DNA of 64,000 nucleotides from an uncultured Collinsella sp. (GCA_902491345.1 CABUHI010000008.1:1-64000); one strand, 5' to 3'; numbered from the stretch's first letter, positions 1-9,413 are shown. Numbers and translations are program-made. The notes: a model not told the origin generated them from the letters alone.

Positions 1-167
1 AACTGCGGGAACGGCCTATTTGCTCAATGTGTTCGGCTGAGATCGGAAATCAACCTTGTTCAGACAGATATACTTATTAGATTTTACTTGCGTTCCAGAA
101 GGCGCGGGGATTCTGGGCGAAGATGTACCAGGGCGATCGTTCTATCGAAACAAAGTGCATCAAACGC

Positions 168-195
168 AAAAAGCCACGTCCGAAGACGTGGCTTT
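168..195 (-). terminator. Terminator after tRNA-Asp
   Basis: An 11-bp perfect stem (170-180 paired with 185-195, loop CGAA) lies just 3' of the tRNA. On the minus strand it is followed by a run of five T. This fits a Rho-independent terminator of the tRNA transcript. Confidence 0.8.
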
Positions 196-203
196 AATTG
201 CGT

Positions 204-281
<78 letters not shown>

Positions 282-327
282 AGGCAGTCGTTCGCGTTTG
301 TTTCCGCTCGCGTGCGCTGCGGGGATT

Positions 328-357
328 AGTATACACAGAAGTCTGTCCGGTGCGCAA
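328..357 (-). promoter_or_regulatory. Promoter of tRNA-Asp
   Basis: On the minus strand TTGCGC (352-357) and TATACT (328-333) are separated by 18 bases. They lie about 45 bases upstream of the tRNA 5' end, as expected for a sigma70-type promoter. Confidence 0.6.
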
Positions 358-387
358 CAACTTTTTTGAAAAAATTTTTGGGGCCCT

Positions 388-534
388 CCGGGAGGGTCTC
401 CGGGGCTGGGGGCGGGGGTTAAGTTTGCTGCTCTACAGTCCTGCGCAAGACGGAAAGCACATTAAGTGCTTTCCTTTGCGTGCGGAACTCGCGACAAACT
501 TAACCCCCGCCCCCAGCCCCGGAGACCCTCCCGG
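388..534. repeat. Large nested inverted repeat (cruciform-like)
   Basis: Positions 388-427 and 495-534 are perfect reverse complements, about 40 bp per arm. They enclose a second hairpin with paired segments 444-448/476-480 and 452-460/466-474. There is no convincing ORF. This element fills most of the 410-base gap between the tRNA and the next gene. It could be a MITE-like or REP-like insertion; no transposase is seen. Confidence 0.75.
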
Positions 535-649
535 CCGTCACTTTGTTCGAGTCGTTGTTGTTCCTCGCCGCTTCCGCGGCTCGAGGTCCCCGTTCTCCTC
601 AGCGGGGTTGCCTGATGGTTGTTGTTGAACTTCGGCCTTTGGCTCAAAG

Positions 650-684
650 AAAAACGGGAGATGCGATCTGCATCCCCCGTTTTT
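650..684 (-). terminator. Terminator of the phosphodiesterase gene
   Basis: The arms AAAAACGGG and CCCGTTTTT, with an inner GATGC/GCATC-type pairing, form a hairpin immediately 3' of the minus-strand gene ending at 692. The T-run reads out on the minus strand. Confidence 0.7.
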
Positions 685-691
685 GTTGTGG

Positions 692-1159
692 TTACTCCAG
701 GTCAATAAACTTGGTGCTCAGGATCTTGCCGTCTTTGACGAGCATTCTGGCCATGGTGGGGCCTCTGGTGCCTCTGGGGTAGCTGGCGCTGCCAGGATTG
801 AGGACCAGGCAGCGGCCTACTTGGGCTTCTTTGGTTACGTGGGTGTGGCCGTTGATGGCTACGTCTACGGATCCCACGGGCAGGTCTTCACGGTAGTGGG
901 CTACGGCGAATTTGAGGCCTTCGTAGGTGAAGATGGCCAGACGGTCCACATCCGGACCGTAGTCGCGGTAGTAGTCGTTGTTTCCTAGGACCGCTCGCAC
1001 GGGGGCGATGGTGCATAGATGCTCGTAATCCATCTCTGAGGTGAGGTCTCCGGCGTGGATGATCAGATCTGCGCCCTTGAGCTCGTCCAGAAGCGCGGGC
1101 GAAAGATAGCCGTGGGTGTCCGAGATGATGTCGATGCGCTTGGCGCTTGCACTGTTCAT
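692..1159 (-). CDS. YfcE/MJ0936-type metallophosphodiesterase
   Basis: A 155-residue calcineurin-like phosphoesterase. The family hydrolyses phosphodiesters with a dinuclear metal centre in the cytoplasm. Visible metal motifs, in order, are SDTHG near the N terminus, a GD pair (HAGDLT), GNND, a His in AVAHY and GHTH near residue 115. Length matches the small single-domain YfcE group. An upstream in-frame extension of 16 codons is rejected because AGAAGGG sits correctly spaced before the ATG at 1159. It stands alone between its own terminator and the next minus-strand operon. The physiological substrate cannot be read from sequence. Confidence 0.85.
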   Translation of the reverse strand: MNSASAKRIDIISDTHGYLSPALLDELKGADLIIHAGDLTSEMDYEHLCTIAPVRAVLGNNDYYRDYGPDVDRLAIFTYEGLKFAVAHYREDLPVGSVDVAINGHTHVTKEAQVGRCLVLNPGSASYPRGTRGPTMARMLVKDGKILSTKFIDLE

Positions 1160-1250
1160 GGGATCCCTTCTGCAAAACCGATTCGACGTATATACAAAAA
1201 GCCCCACGGCTCCGCAGACAATTGGTCTACAGGGCTGCGGGGCCAGTGTA

Positions 1251-1967
1251 CTAGAGGCTCAGGACCTTCTTGAGCGGCACAACGCGGCGACGCGAGACCG
1301 GCACGCGTTCGTCGACGCCCGTAATGCCCAGTTGGATAGCGCCCGAGGGCACCGTCTCGACATCCGTGACGCACGCCAAGTTGACGATATAGCGGCGATG
1401 AACACGAAAGAAGCCAAAGTCGCAAAGCTTGGCCTCGAACTGCGCCAGCGAAGTCGTCGATAGAAAACGATCATCGACGGTATAGATACAGGAGTAATCG
1501 TCCTTGGCCATGATGAAGCGAATGTCATCCACGGGAATGAGGACCTTACGGCCGCCCTTTTCCACCGGAATGCGCTCGATGGTGGCTTTGCTGTCCGTGA
1601 CGGGCTTGGCGTGCTGCATGACCTTCTCGATCGCGCGATCCAGGCGTGCCTCTTCAACCGGCTTCATCAAGTAGTCGACAGCATCCACATCGAACGCCTC
1701 GACGGCATGATCGCTATACGCGGTCACAAACACAATCGCCGGCGGATTCTTAAGCTTGTGCAGTGCCTCGGCAAGCTGCAGACCAGAAGCGCCGGGCATC
1801 GAGATATCGAGAAATACGACATCGACGCGGCTTTCCATCAACATCTCAATGGCGGAGCGGACGCTCGACGCCTCAGTGATCGTGCCGATCTTGCCCGTCT
1901 GCTCGAGCAAGAAGCGAAGTTCCGAACGGGCCGGGGCCTCATCATCCACAATCATCGCACGCAGCAT
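1251..1967 (-). CDS. LytTR-family response regulator (pair 1)
   Basis: A 238-residue regulator. The receiver domain occupies about 1-120, with acidic DD at 8-9, phospho-acceptor D54, T82 and K102. A LytTR DNA-binding domain spans about 133-235, with the typical FFRVHRRYIVNL core. It is expected to bind direct-repeat promoter sites when phosphorylated by the kinase encoded 72 bases upstream. An in-frame TTG eight codons earlier is possible, but AAAGG upstream of the ATG at 1967 favours this start. It is the last gene of a glycosyltransferase-kinase-regulator operon. Confidence 0.88.
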   Translation of the reverse strand: MLRAMIVDDEAPARSELRFLLEQTGKIGTITEASSVRSAIEMLMESRVDVVFLDISMPGASGLQLAEALHKLKNPPAIVFVTAYSDHAVEAFDVDAVDYLMKPVEEARLDRAIEKVMQHAKPVTDSKATIERIPVEKGGRKVLIPVDDIRFIMAKDDYSCIYTVDDRFLSTTSLAQFEAKLCDFGFFRVHRRYIVNLACVTDVETVPSGAIQLGITGVDERVPVSRRRVVPLKKVLSL

Positions 1968-2039
1968 AGGGATTAAACCTTTCGTCAACAAACTACGCTG
2001 GGCATCCGCCGCTTGGCGTTGAGCCCATAGCCTTTTATT

Positions 2040-3383
2040 TTACTCTTGAATGTCAAAGATGCTCTCTGACAAATCAAGATGCAGGAGCACTTTGGTGCCC
2101 TTGCCCGGCGCCGATTCGACGCGCGTATAAGAGTGCGGTCCATAAAAGCGATGGATGCGCTCAGAAATATTGTGCATGGCCACACCGGCGCCGCCGCCTT
2201 GCGGGGAACTGGCATCGGGGCGGGCGGAGCGCTCATCAAACAGCCTGGCGGCGGTGCCCTCGTCCATGCCCACGCCGTTGTCGGCTACGGCAATCAGGAT
2301 TGCGTCGTCGCCGTCTTGATGGACGGTCACGTCGATCCGCAGGGCATCGTCATCGCCCATGCCATGCCGCACGGCGTTCTCGACGATGGGCTGGATTACA
2401 AAGGCCGGGACCAACGTGTCCTCGACATCCTCGGAGACATCGAAGGTCGCCAGCACGCGGTCCTCGCCAAAGCGCGCCTTCTCAAACGTCAGGTAGCGCT
2501 TGGTCTGGGCAACCTCGCGCGAGACCGGGATAAGCGACCCCGAGTTGTCGAGCGTGGCGCGATAGAACGAGGAAAACTCGCGCAGCAGCTCGCGGGCACG
2601 CAGCGGATCGGTGCGCGTAAACGACGCGATGGTGTTGAGTGTGTTGAACAGAAAGTGCGGATTGATCTGCGCCTGCAGGGCACGAACCTCGGCACGGGCC
2701 GTGAGCTCCTTTTGCACCTCGAGCTCGTGGATGGCGAGCTGCGTGGACAGGATCTCGGCAAAACCCGAGGCGAGCGCATACTGGGTACGGTCGACGGCGC
2801 GCGGGGTCTTGTAGTAGAACTTGAGCGTGCCGACGGTGCGGTCGCCCACCTTGATGGGCGCGATGATACCGGCGGGAACATGGTTGTGCGAGCCATCCGA
2901 GCCAACGACGTCCACCACGCGGTTGAACGACTGCACGATGCCGTGCTCAATGACGTAGCGCGTGGCAAGCGTGTGGATGGGCGAATCGGGCAGCAGCTTT
3001 TCCTCGAACTCGCCCGCGCAGGCCAGCACGTTGCTTTCATCGGTGATGGCAACGGTCATGGCACGTGTCTCGGGCAGGATGCGCCGGCACACCAAAAGCG
3101 CCGATTCCTGCGTCAGGCCGCCCTTAATGTCCTCGAGCATGGCCGAGGCAACCGAGAGCGTCTCCTCGGTGTACTGGGAGCGTACCGAATCGGGATTGAG
3201 CGTCAAATAGATAAAGATGCACAGGAAGATGCACAGTAACGCACAGGCGATCACCGTGGCAATCGGCTCAATGCCAGTCGCCAGGGCAAAGATAAAGTAC
3301 ACCAACACGCAAACGGCGCAGACAACGGCGATGATGCGAAAGATTGAAATTGAATTATCGCGCTGGGCGCGGCGGTCGATCAT
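2040..3383 (-). CDS. LytS-like sensor histidine kinase (pair 1)
   Basis: A 447-residue membrane kinase. Two hydrophobic segments lie at about 14-36 and 40-62, followed by a GAF-like sensor region (about 80-215). The HisKA_5/His_kinase box is INPHFLFNTLN with H243. The ATPase region has an N box (IVENAVRHG, N336), a G1 motif DNGVGM near 369 and a Gly-rich GGGAGVAMHN near 400. Unlike classical LytS it lacks the 5-7 helix LYT sensor module, so the signal is unknown. Its ATG overlaps the stop of the upstream glycosyltransferase (ATGA at 3380-3383), implying translational coupling. Confidence 0.88.
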   Translation of the reverse strand: MIDRRAQRDNSISIFRIIAVVCAVCVLVYFIFALATGIEPIATVIACALLCIFLCIFIYLTLNPDSVRSQYTEETLSVASAMLEDIKGGLTQESALLVCRRILPETRAMTVAITDESNVLACAGEFEEKLLPDSPIHTLATRYVIEHGIVQSFNRVVDVVGSDGSHNHVPAGIIAPIKVGDRTVGTLKFYYKTPRAVDRTQYALASGFAEILSTQLAIHELEVQKELTARAEVRALQAQINPHFLFNTLNTIASFTRTDPLRARELLREFSSFYRATLDNSGSLIPVSREVAQTKRYLTFEKARFGEDRVLATFDVSEDVEDTLVPAFVIQPIVENAVRHGMGDDDALRIDVTVHQDGDDAILIAVADNGVGMDEGTAARLFDERSARPDASSPQGGGAGVAMHNISERIHRFYGPHSYTRVESAPGKGTKVLLHLDLSESIFDIQE

Positions 3384-4567
3384 TCAGTCCCCTCCAGGAT
3401 GCTAATCAGCTGTGCGTCGCGCCAAAGTTCGTCCATGATCTTGGGCCAGAAACTCTGAAAACGCAGGTAGCTTGCGGCGTTTTGGCGGGCATAGGTCTTG
3501 GCCTCGTCAATACCATGACGCCAGATGCGCAGATACCCCTCGTGCTCGCGGGTAAACATGCTGCGGACCATGGCAGTCTTGCGCACGCGGTCGTCGAGCT
3601 CGCGCGAGATCCACGGACCCGGATAGGGCATGAGTGATGCGGCCGTAACCGGAATGAGCTCCTTTTGGTGCGCAGCGAACGTCAGCTTGGCCCGCTCGTA
3701 GTACCAACGGTACACGTCCTGCATAAAGCGCGGCGAGCGCTTCTCGGACTCGGGCGGCAGGTGGCGCACGGTCCACTCGTTATCGAACCACACGTCGTAG
3801 CCAAACATGCGCATGTTAAACAGGTAGTCCAGATCCTCGCCGCGGGTGATAAACGGGTCGAAGGCCACGCGTGTAAAGGCGCGGGCGTGCAGGGCCATCA
3901 GGCCGCCGCATACGTAATTGGAGCGCGAGATGCGGGTGCCCGAGAGCGCCTTTTTCATCCAGCGATTGAACTCGATACGCTTGGTCCACCAGCGATGGCA
4001 AATGCCCGCTTTGTCCGTGGGAGCCAGCGGCGACCCGTCGCGATCGTAAAAGTATCCGCTCTTGACTAAAATCGGCAGGCCCTGACGTGTCTGTTGACCC
4101 AGTGCATAGGTCGCACGCTTCATAAAGTCGGCATCGATGACGGTCTCGTCGTCATCCAAAAACACAACCGCGTCGTGCCCCAGCACCGCCGCGCAGGCAA
4201 GACCCATGTTGCGGATGGCGCCGTAGCCGCGCAGGCTCACGCACTCGCCCGAACCTTTGGGCGCAATCTGTGCCACGCGGTCGGCAACACGCGAAGCCTG
4301 AGTATTGGTAACGATGGTGACCTTAAGTGAGGGATGCGCATTAACGATTTCGTGCACGCGATGGGATACGTCGGACGTGGCAGAAACCGGACAGACCACC
4401 AAGAGAATGATGCGCGGAATGTCGCGCACCTGTTCGAGCGAAGTCAGGCAGCGATCGAGTTCCGGGTTGGCGGCATTGAGCGACGTCGAGTGATCGTAGG
4501 TGCCAGGAGCGTTTGCTTGGGTATCATCGCCCGCCCAATATGTTGGGATCACAACCGTGGCGTTCAT
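3380..4567 (-). CDS. GT2-like glycosyltransferase
   Basis: A 395-residue protein starting MNATVVIPTYW, the usual beta-strand of the GT-A fold. VVFLDDDETV is the DxD-type metal/nucleotide-sugar motif. Later segments (YVCGGLMALHARAF, FDPFITRGEDLDYLFNM) resemble the acceptor-side ED motif of family 2 enzymes. No transmembrane span is evident, so it is probably cytoplasmic or peripheral, acting on a surface glycan. The start at 4567 is chosen because AAGGAGGG precedes it; an earlier in-frame extension has no binding site. Coupling to a LytS/LytTR pair suggests the envelope product and its sensing are co-regulated. The sugar is unknown. Confidence 0.75.
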   Translation of the reverse strand: MNATVVIPTYWAGDDTQANAPGTYDHSTSLNAANPELDRCLTSLEQVRDIPRIILLVVCPVSATSDVSHRVHEIVNAHPSLKVTIVTNTQASRVADRVAQIAPKGSGECVSLRGYGAIRNMGLACAAVLGHDAVVFLDDDETVIDADFMKRATYALGQQTRQGLPILVKSGYFYDRDGSPLAPTDKAGICHRWWTKRIEFNRWMKKALSGTRISRSNYVCGGLMALHARAFTRVAFDPFITRGEDLDYLFNMRMFGYDVWFDNEWTVRHLPPESEKRSPRFMQDVYRWYYERAKLTFAAHQKELIPVTAASLMPYPGPWISRELDDRVRKTAMVRSMFTREHEGYLRIWRHGIDEAKTYARQNAASYLRFQSFWPKIMDELWRDAQLISILEGTE

Positions 4568-4590
4568 ACCTTTACCCTCCTTGCAACACA

Positions 4591-4624
4591 AAAACGGGGC
4601 GCCGCCAAACACAGGCGACGCCCC
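4591..4624 (-). terminator. Terminator between MFS gene and glycosyltransferase operon
   Basis: GC-rich arms at 4596-4606 and 4614-4624 form a hairpin followed on the minus strand by GTTTTTG. It ends the transcript of the MFS gene upstream. Confidence 0.7.
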
Positions 4625-4749
4625 GCGACCTAGCTGATTCCATCATACCCACTTGGGCTAAACATTGCTCGGAAGTCAGAATGATTTATGCGGCTACTTC
4701 CAAAAGAGTACTGCAGATAGGCACAATTGCTGCACTGAGCCCGATTGCC

Positions 4750-6000
4750 TTACGCCGCCGCCTGAGCCATGCGGGACAGACGGACCAGCAGCACAAAGCC
4801 AACAACCAGCAGAACGCCAATAGAAAGGACGCCCAGCGACGGGTTGCCGGTCAGCGAGGTGACAACCGACACCAGGAAGGTGCCCATAACGCTTGCGTAA
4901 CGGCCAAAGATATCGAAGAAGCCGTAGTACTCGTTGGACTTTTCCTTGGGGATGATGCGGCCAAAATAGCTGCGGCTGAGCGCCTGCACGCCGCCTTGGA
5001 ACAGGCCGACCAAAATGGCGAGCACCCAGAACTCAAAGGCGGTCTTTAAGAAAAACGCGGCAAAGAGCACGATGCCCATATAGGCGGCGACGGCCACCAA
5101 GATCATGTTGAGTGTGCCCACGCGACCGGCGAGCTTGCCGTAGATGATGGCGGACGGGAAGGCCACAAACTGCGTAACGAGCAGAGCCAGCACCAGTTGG
5201 GTCGAGTCGATGCCCAAAGCCGATCCGTAGCTGGTTGCCATGGAAATGACCGTGTGCACACCGTCGATGTAGAAGAAGAACGCGATCATGTAGACCAGCA
5301 CGGTCTTGTTGTGGGCGATCTCGCGCATGGTGTGTCCGACCTCGGAGAACACGCCGCCCACGATGTGGCCGATGGTGTCCTCGGGACCGCGCTCGCGACC
5401 GTACTTTTGCTTATAGGTGCGAATGAGCGGCAGGGTAAAGATGAGCCACCAGGCACCGGTGATGACAAACGACAGACGCGTTGCCAGCATGGTGGGGACG
5501 CCAAGAGCGGGGCCACCCATGATAAGCGCCAGGCAGATGATGAACGGCACGGTGGAACCGATGTAGCCCCAGGCATAGCCCGAGCTGGACACGGCGTCCA
5601 TGCGCTCGTCGGTGGTAATGTCGGGCAGCATGGCGTCGTAGAACGTCATAGAAGAGTTAAGGCCGATGGTGCACAGCACGTACACGGTCAAAAATGCCAT
5701 GGCGGACATGGGGATAGCCTGCGCCAGGCAAAGAACCAGGCCCGTGAGGAAGAAGCCCAAGAAGAACTTGATCTTGTTGCCGGCGTAATCGGCAAGCGCG
5801 CCCAGAATGGGCATGAGCATGGCAATGACCAGCGAGGCAATCGTCTGCGCGTTGCCCCAGGCTACCACGAGGTCGGCCGAGGAAGCACCGGTATTGATGG
5901 CGTTAAAGTAGATGGGCACCACCGAGGTATTGAGCAGCACGAGGGCCGAGTTGCCCACATCGTACATAACCCAGTTACGCTCGAGCTTGGTGTATTTCAT
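4750..6000 (-). CDS. MFS transporter, Atg22/UMF1-like
   Basis: A 416-residue polytopic protein with about 12 hydrophobic helices. Features typical of bacterial Atg22-like (UMF1) major facilitators are visible: an N-terminal YDVGNSA segment, LADYAGNK after helix 2, and the conserved ALSRSYFGRIIPKEKSNEYYGFFD stretch near residues 335-358. Eukaryotic Atg22 effluxes amino acids from vacuoles; bacterial substrates are mostly undefined, so only membrane transport is claimed. It is followed by a terminator and separated from the phospholipase-like gene upstream by about 100 bases. Confidence 0.82.
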   Translation of the reverse strand: MKYTKLERNWVMYDVGNSALVLLNTSVVPIYFNAINTGASSADLVVAWGNAQTIASLVIAMLMPILGALADYAGNKIKFFLGFFLTGLVLCLAQAIPMSAMAFLTVYVLCTIGLNSSMTFYDAMLPDITTDERMDAVSSSGYAWGYIGSTVPFIICLALIMGGPALGVPTMLATRLSFVITGAWWLIFTLPLIRTYKQKYGRERGPEDTIGHIVGGVFSEVGHTMREIAHNKTVLVYMIAFFFYIDGVHTVISMATSYGSALGIDSTQLVLALLVTQFVAFPSAIIYGKLAGRVGTLNMILVAVAAYMGIVLFAAFFLKTAFEFWVLAILVGLFQGGVQALSRSYFGRIIPKEKSNEYYGFFDIFGRYASVMGTFLVSVVTSLTGNPSLGVLSIGVLLVVGFVLLVRLSRMAQAAA

Positions 6001-6101
6001 GGACAGGGCCCCTTCGTATTCGCCCGATATGCAGTTAGTTCATCGTACCCCAATTGTCCAGAGGCACCGGTAAGGATTCGGCAAAGGGGCACGCACGAGC
6101 C

Positions 6102-7046
6102 CTACTCCTCGCGGTCGAACTCTTCGTCGGCGCCGAGCACGCGACCGCTGTAATTGACGTGGTTGGTCACGGCTTCCATATCGCCGGTCTCGATAAAGCG
6201 GGCGACGGTGAGCTCGTAATCGACCAGCGCGCGGTCAAAGACCTCGGGGAAGCTCTCGTTCGAGACCTCGTCAGTAAAGGGGTTCTTCCATGTCAAGTGG
6301 CCCAGGTTGCCGGTACGCTCAGGCAGCTCGGTCGTCACGCGGTGCGCAAGGCCGTCGAGCAGCGAATAATCGTGCACCAAGCCCTCGAGCAGGGCAATCG
6401 CGCGCGTCTTGGCCGAACCGGCGGGCTCGATAGTGCGGTAGAGTAGCTGCATGTCGGCTACGGCGCCGCCGTACTCCCCCGCCGGGATATCGATACCGTA
6501 CACGCGCCCGGCGACGTAGCTCATCAGCACACCGGCAACGCGATTGATGCGGTCGGTGGTGACGATCTCGCCCGCCGGCGGATAATCCTCGACCGTAGCC
6601 CCATCGCGCTTGAGCTGCAGCATCAGCACGTCCAAGTCGCTTTCGAGCACGGCGTGAACCTGACTGCCCGAAGCCTCGAGCTCGGGATCGGACTCGACAA
6701 TGCCAAACTGCTGCTCGTAGACAAAGGGATGGGCATTGCGATCGAGCACATAGTGCGACAGCAGGCCCAGCGCAAAGGCGCGACCCAGATTGGCATCGCG
6801 CGGCTGCAGGTGCGACACGCCGTCGCGCAGGCACGAGAACTGGCGCGACATGCGCGAGCGGTGCATGACCTGAGCAAGCGACATGCAGTCGGAAATGCGC
6901 GGCGTGAGCATGTGGAAGAAGAACGGGTCGGGACCTTGGTTTCCCAGGATAAAGGCGATGCGCTCCTCGTCGGACGTGATAACGCCCCGCGGAAGACGGT
7001 CGATGCTTTCCTCGCCAAACAGATGATGCGTAATGAGCGCGGGCAT
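6102..7046 (-). CDS. Zinc-dependent phospholipase C-like protein
   Basis: A 314-residue protein resembling the Zn_dep_PLPC family. It begins MPALITHHLFGEE and contains His/Asp positions suited to zinc binding (THH near 6, GPDPFFFH near 38-45, LLSHYVLDRNAHPFVY near 95-110). No signal peptide is visible, unlike secreted clostridial phospholipases, so the substrate is probably not external lecithin and the name is structural only. ATG at 7046 is preceded by AAAGGAT. It is monocistronic or in a short unit with the MFS gene. Confidence 0.72.
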   Translation of the reverse strand: MPALITHHLFGEESIDRLPRGVITSDEERIAFILGNQGPDPFFFHMLTPRISDCMSLAQVMHRSRMSRQFSCLRDGVSHLQPRDANLGRAFALGLLSHYVLDRNAHPFVYEQQFGIVESDPELEASGSQVHAVLESDLDVLMLQLKRDGATVEDYPPAGEIVTTDRINRVAGVLMSYVAGRVYGIDIPAGEYGGAVADMQLLYRTIEPAGSAKTRAIALLEGLVHDYSLLDGLAHRVTTELPERTGNLGHLTWKNPFTDEVSNESFPEVFDRALVDYELTVARFIETGDMEAVTNHVNYSGRVLGADEEFDREE

Positions 7047-7137
7047 AATGATCCTTTCGATTTCATTCGATGCAATCCATTATGCCCACCGCACAGTCAT
7101 ACCAAACCTGCAACGGCAAACGATGGCGCACCGACCC

Positions 7138-7872
7138 TCAAGCAAGCCCCAAGTGCGATTTGACCTCGGCAGCGCGACGGCGGGACACGGGCACCGTCGA
7201 GCTCACACGGTCGAGCCTGAGCTCCATCAGGCCCGTGGAGCCGATCTCGACATTATGCACGTCTTCCAAATTAACCAGATAGCTGCGGTGGACGCGGATA
7301 AAGCCCTCGGAGGCCAGGCGACGCTCGAGCGAGGAAATCGACTCATTGATCAGGTACGTCCCCTCGGCGCAGACTGCGTTGCAAAAATCGGCGCGCGCCT
7401 CAAAGTAGCAGACATCCGCCACGGGAATGAACACCTTTTTGCCCCCGCGATCAACCGTCAGGCGCAAAGGCTGGCGCGGAGCATGGACGACACGGCGAGC
7501 GCCCAGGGCAGCCTCGATCTTATCGAGCGCCTTTGACAGACGGGCATCCTCGACCGGTTTGACAACGTAATCGACAGCATCGAGGTTATAGGCATCGGCC
7601 GCATACTCGGCAAATGCCGTCACAAACACCACGACCGGCGGTGTCTTTAGGTTTTGCAGGGTCTCGGCAAGCTCAATTCCCGAACGACCGGGCATGGTAA
7701 TGTCTAAAAACAGCACGTCGGGCTTGTTCGACAAAATCGACTCCACGGCCTCGGTGACATTGCCCGCCTCGGCAATCTGACCCACACGCATATCCTTTTC
7801 CAACAGATAGCGTAGCTCAGCCCTAATTGGAGGCTCGTCATCAACCACCAAGATGTTCCAGCCTTCGGACAT
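7138..7872 (-). CDS. LytTR-family response regulator (pair 2)
   Basis: A 244-residue paralogue of the regulator at 1.25 kb. The receiver domain carries DD at 11-12, acceptor D57, T85 and K105. The C-terminal LytTR domain begins near 140 and includes FIRVHRSYLVNL. GAGGGGAAG sits upstream of the ATG at 7872. The cognate kinase ends only 38 bases upstream, so both are in one operon. Its target promoters are unknown. Confidence 0.88.
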   Translation of the reverse strand: MSEGWNILVVDDEPPIRAELRYLLEKDMRVGQIAEAGNVTEAVESILSNKPDVLFLDITMPGRSGIELAETLQNLKTPPVVVFVTAFAEYAADAYNLDAVDYVVKPVEDARLSKALDKIEAALGARRVVHAPRQPLRLTVDRGGKKVFIPVADVCYFEARADFCNAVCAEGTYLINESISSLERRLASEGFIRVHRSYLVNLEDVHNVEIGSTGLMELRLDRVSSTVPVSRRRAAEVKSHLGLA

Positions 7873-7910
7873 ATGCGCTTCCCCTCTTTTTCTCTCAATC
7901 CAACCGTGTG

Positions 7911-9302
7911 CTACACCGTTAGCGGTGCCGGCTCATGCGGCTCGCCGTTCAACTCAACGATGACCTGCGTCCCCACGCCCTCCTGGGACTTCACGCGCAT
8001 GCCAGAATCTTCTCCGTAAAAGAAATGGATGCGCTGAAGCACGTTGAAGAGCGCCAGGCCGCAACCTCGCTTGACGGAGCCGTCGGCGGTAATGCTCTCG
8101 GGCTCCTCTCGGCGATGCTGCTCAAACAGATGCGCGCAGACTTCTTCGCTCATTCCGATGCCGTCGTCTTCGACGATGATCTCCAAGCCGTCATCGGTCT
8201 CAAAAGCCCTAACACGAATAGAAAGCGGCTCGATCTCGCGCTGCGCATGCTTGATGCAGTTTTCGAGCAGCGGCTGCAAGATAAACGGCGGCACCAGACT
8301 GTCGCGCACCTCAAAGTCGATGTCGACTGAGACGCGCAGACGGCCGTCGCCATACCGGGCCTGCATAAGATTGATATAACGAGTGCCCTGTTCCACCTCG
8401 TGCTCGAGCGTGGTGAGCGTATCGGAGTCAGAAAGCGTCTGACGATAGTAGTTGGAAAAGTCGATCAGCAGCGATCGCGCCTTGTCGGGCTCGGTTCGAA
8501 CGAGCGACACGATCGTGCTAATGGTATTGAATAGAAAATGCGGGTCGACCTGCGACTGCAGGGCGCGAAGCTCAACGCGGGCTGTGAGCTCGTCTTGGCG
8601 CTCGAGCTCAAAGCTGGCGAGCTGCGTGGAAATTAGATCGGCAAAACCCGAGGCAAGGGCCGTCTGGCGCATATCAATGCTGCTCAGGCGGGGATAGTAC
8701 AGCTCGAGCGTACCCACGCAATGTCCGCGCACGGTAAGCGGCGCGACAATGCCGGCGCGCAGGCGGGGAAAATAACCGCCCGTCTCATTGGATGTGTCAC
8801 GCGAAAACACGCTCTGCTCGCCCGTCTCAATCACACTGAGCGTGGTCTTGAGCACGACCGGGGTGCCGGCAGGGCACTTTGCCGAGTCCTCGCCCCAGCT
8901 TGCCAACACCTGCTTGCCGTCGGTAAAGCAGATGGCAGAGGCGATGGTCTCGGACAGGATGATCTTAGAAGCGCCCAAGGCCGCTTCGGGCGTAAGGCCG
9001 CGCGACGTGTAGGCGAATATTTTTGATGCGATGGCGAGCGTACGGTCGGTTGCACTCGATGTGAGGTCGTCGGGGACCACAAAGACATACGAGAAAAAGA
9101 AGCACAGCATGACCAAGCCGGCAATAACGACAACACCCGGAACGGGATTGGGATTATCGGTTAAATCCCAGATAAGCAGCAGGATAAGCGCCGGAACGAC
9201 AACACCGAGCAGGATGGCCTGGACCACATGCTGGGCCGTACGAAAGACCTTGGTAGAGTTGTAGCTCTTGCCCAGAATCAGCCTGTTTAAATCCACCGTC
9301 AT
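7911..9302 (-). CDS. LytS-like sensor histidine kinase (pair 2)
   Basis: A 463-residue membrane kinase parallel to the one at 2.0 kb. Two hydrophobic segments lie at about 28-46 and 56-76, then a GAF-like region. The phospho-acceptor box is VDPHFLFNTIS with H255, the N box LLENCIKH has N348, and EDDGIGM and RGCGLALFN complete the ATP lid. The ATG at 9302 overlaps AAAAGGGG; a GTG two codons later (9296) is better spaced and may be the true start. It has only two membrane helices instead of a LYT module, so the ligand is unknown. Confidence 0.87.
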   Translation of the reverse strand: MTVDLNRLILGKSYNSTKVFRTAQHVVQAILLGVVVPALILLLIWDLTDNPNPVPGVVVIAGLVMLCFFFSYVFVVPDDLTSSATDRTLAIASKIFAYTSRGLTPEAALGASKIILSETIASAICFTDGKQVLASWGEDSAKCPAGTPVVLKTTLSVIETGEQSVFSRDTSNETGGYFPRLRAGIVAPLTVRGHCVGTLELYYPRLSSIDMRQTALASGFADLISTQLASFELERQDELTARVELRALQSQVDPHFLFNTISTIVSLVRTEPDKARSLLIDFSNYYRQTLSDSDTLTTLEHEVEQGTRYINLMQARYGDGRLRVSVDIDFEVRDSLVPPFILQPLLENCIKHAQREIEPLSIRVRAFETDDGLEIIVEDDGIGMSEEVCAHLFEQHRREEPESITADGSVKRGCGLALFNVLQRIHFFYGEDSGMRVKSQEGVGTQVIVELNGEPHEPAPLTV

Positions 9303-9333
9303 CCCCTTTTATCTATCGCACCCATAGCAATAA

Positions 9334-9354
9334 AGAGGGCCGCAAGCGACCCTC
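9334..9354 (-). terminator. Possible terminator of amidohydrolase operon
   Basis: AGAGGG...CCCTCT arms with CGC/GCG inner pairing form a hairpin 60 bases after the amidohydrolase stop. The minus-strand T-run is short and broken, so termination is only likely. Confidence 0.45.
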
Positions 9355-9413
9355 TCCATTGCATTATGCAATCAAATACTGTGTTTTACATCCAGTCGTC
9401 GATGAACGGTAGT

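Noticed and set aside
2..40. Possible C-terminal end of a plus-strand gene (about 12 codons then TGA)
   Set aside because: Too short to support; no homology can be judged and the gene start lies outside the window.
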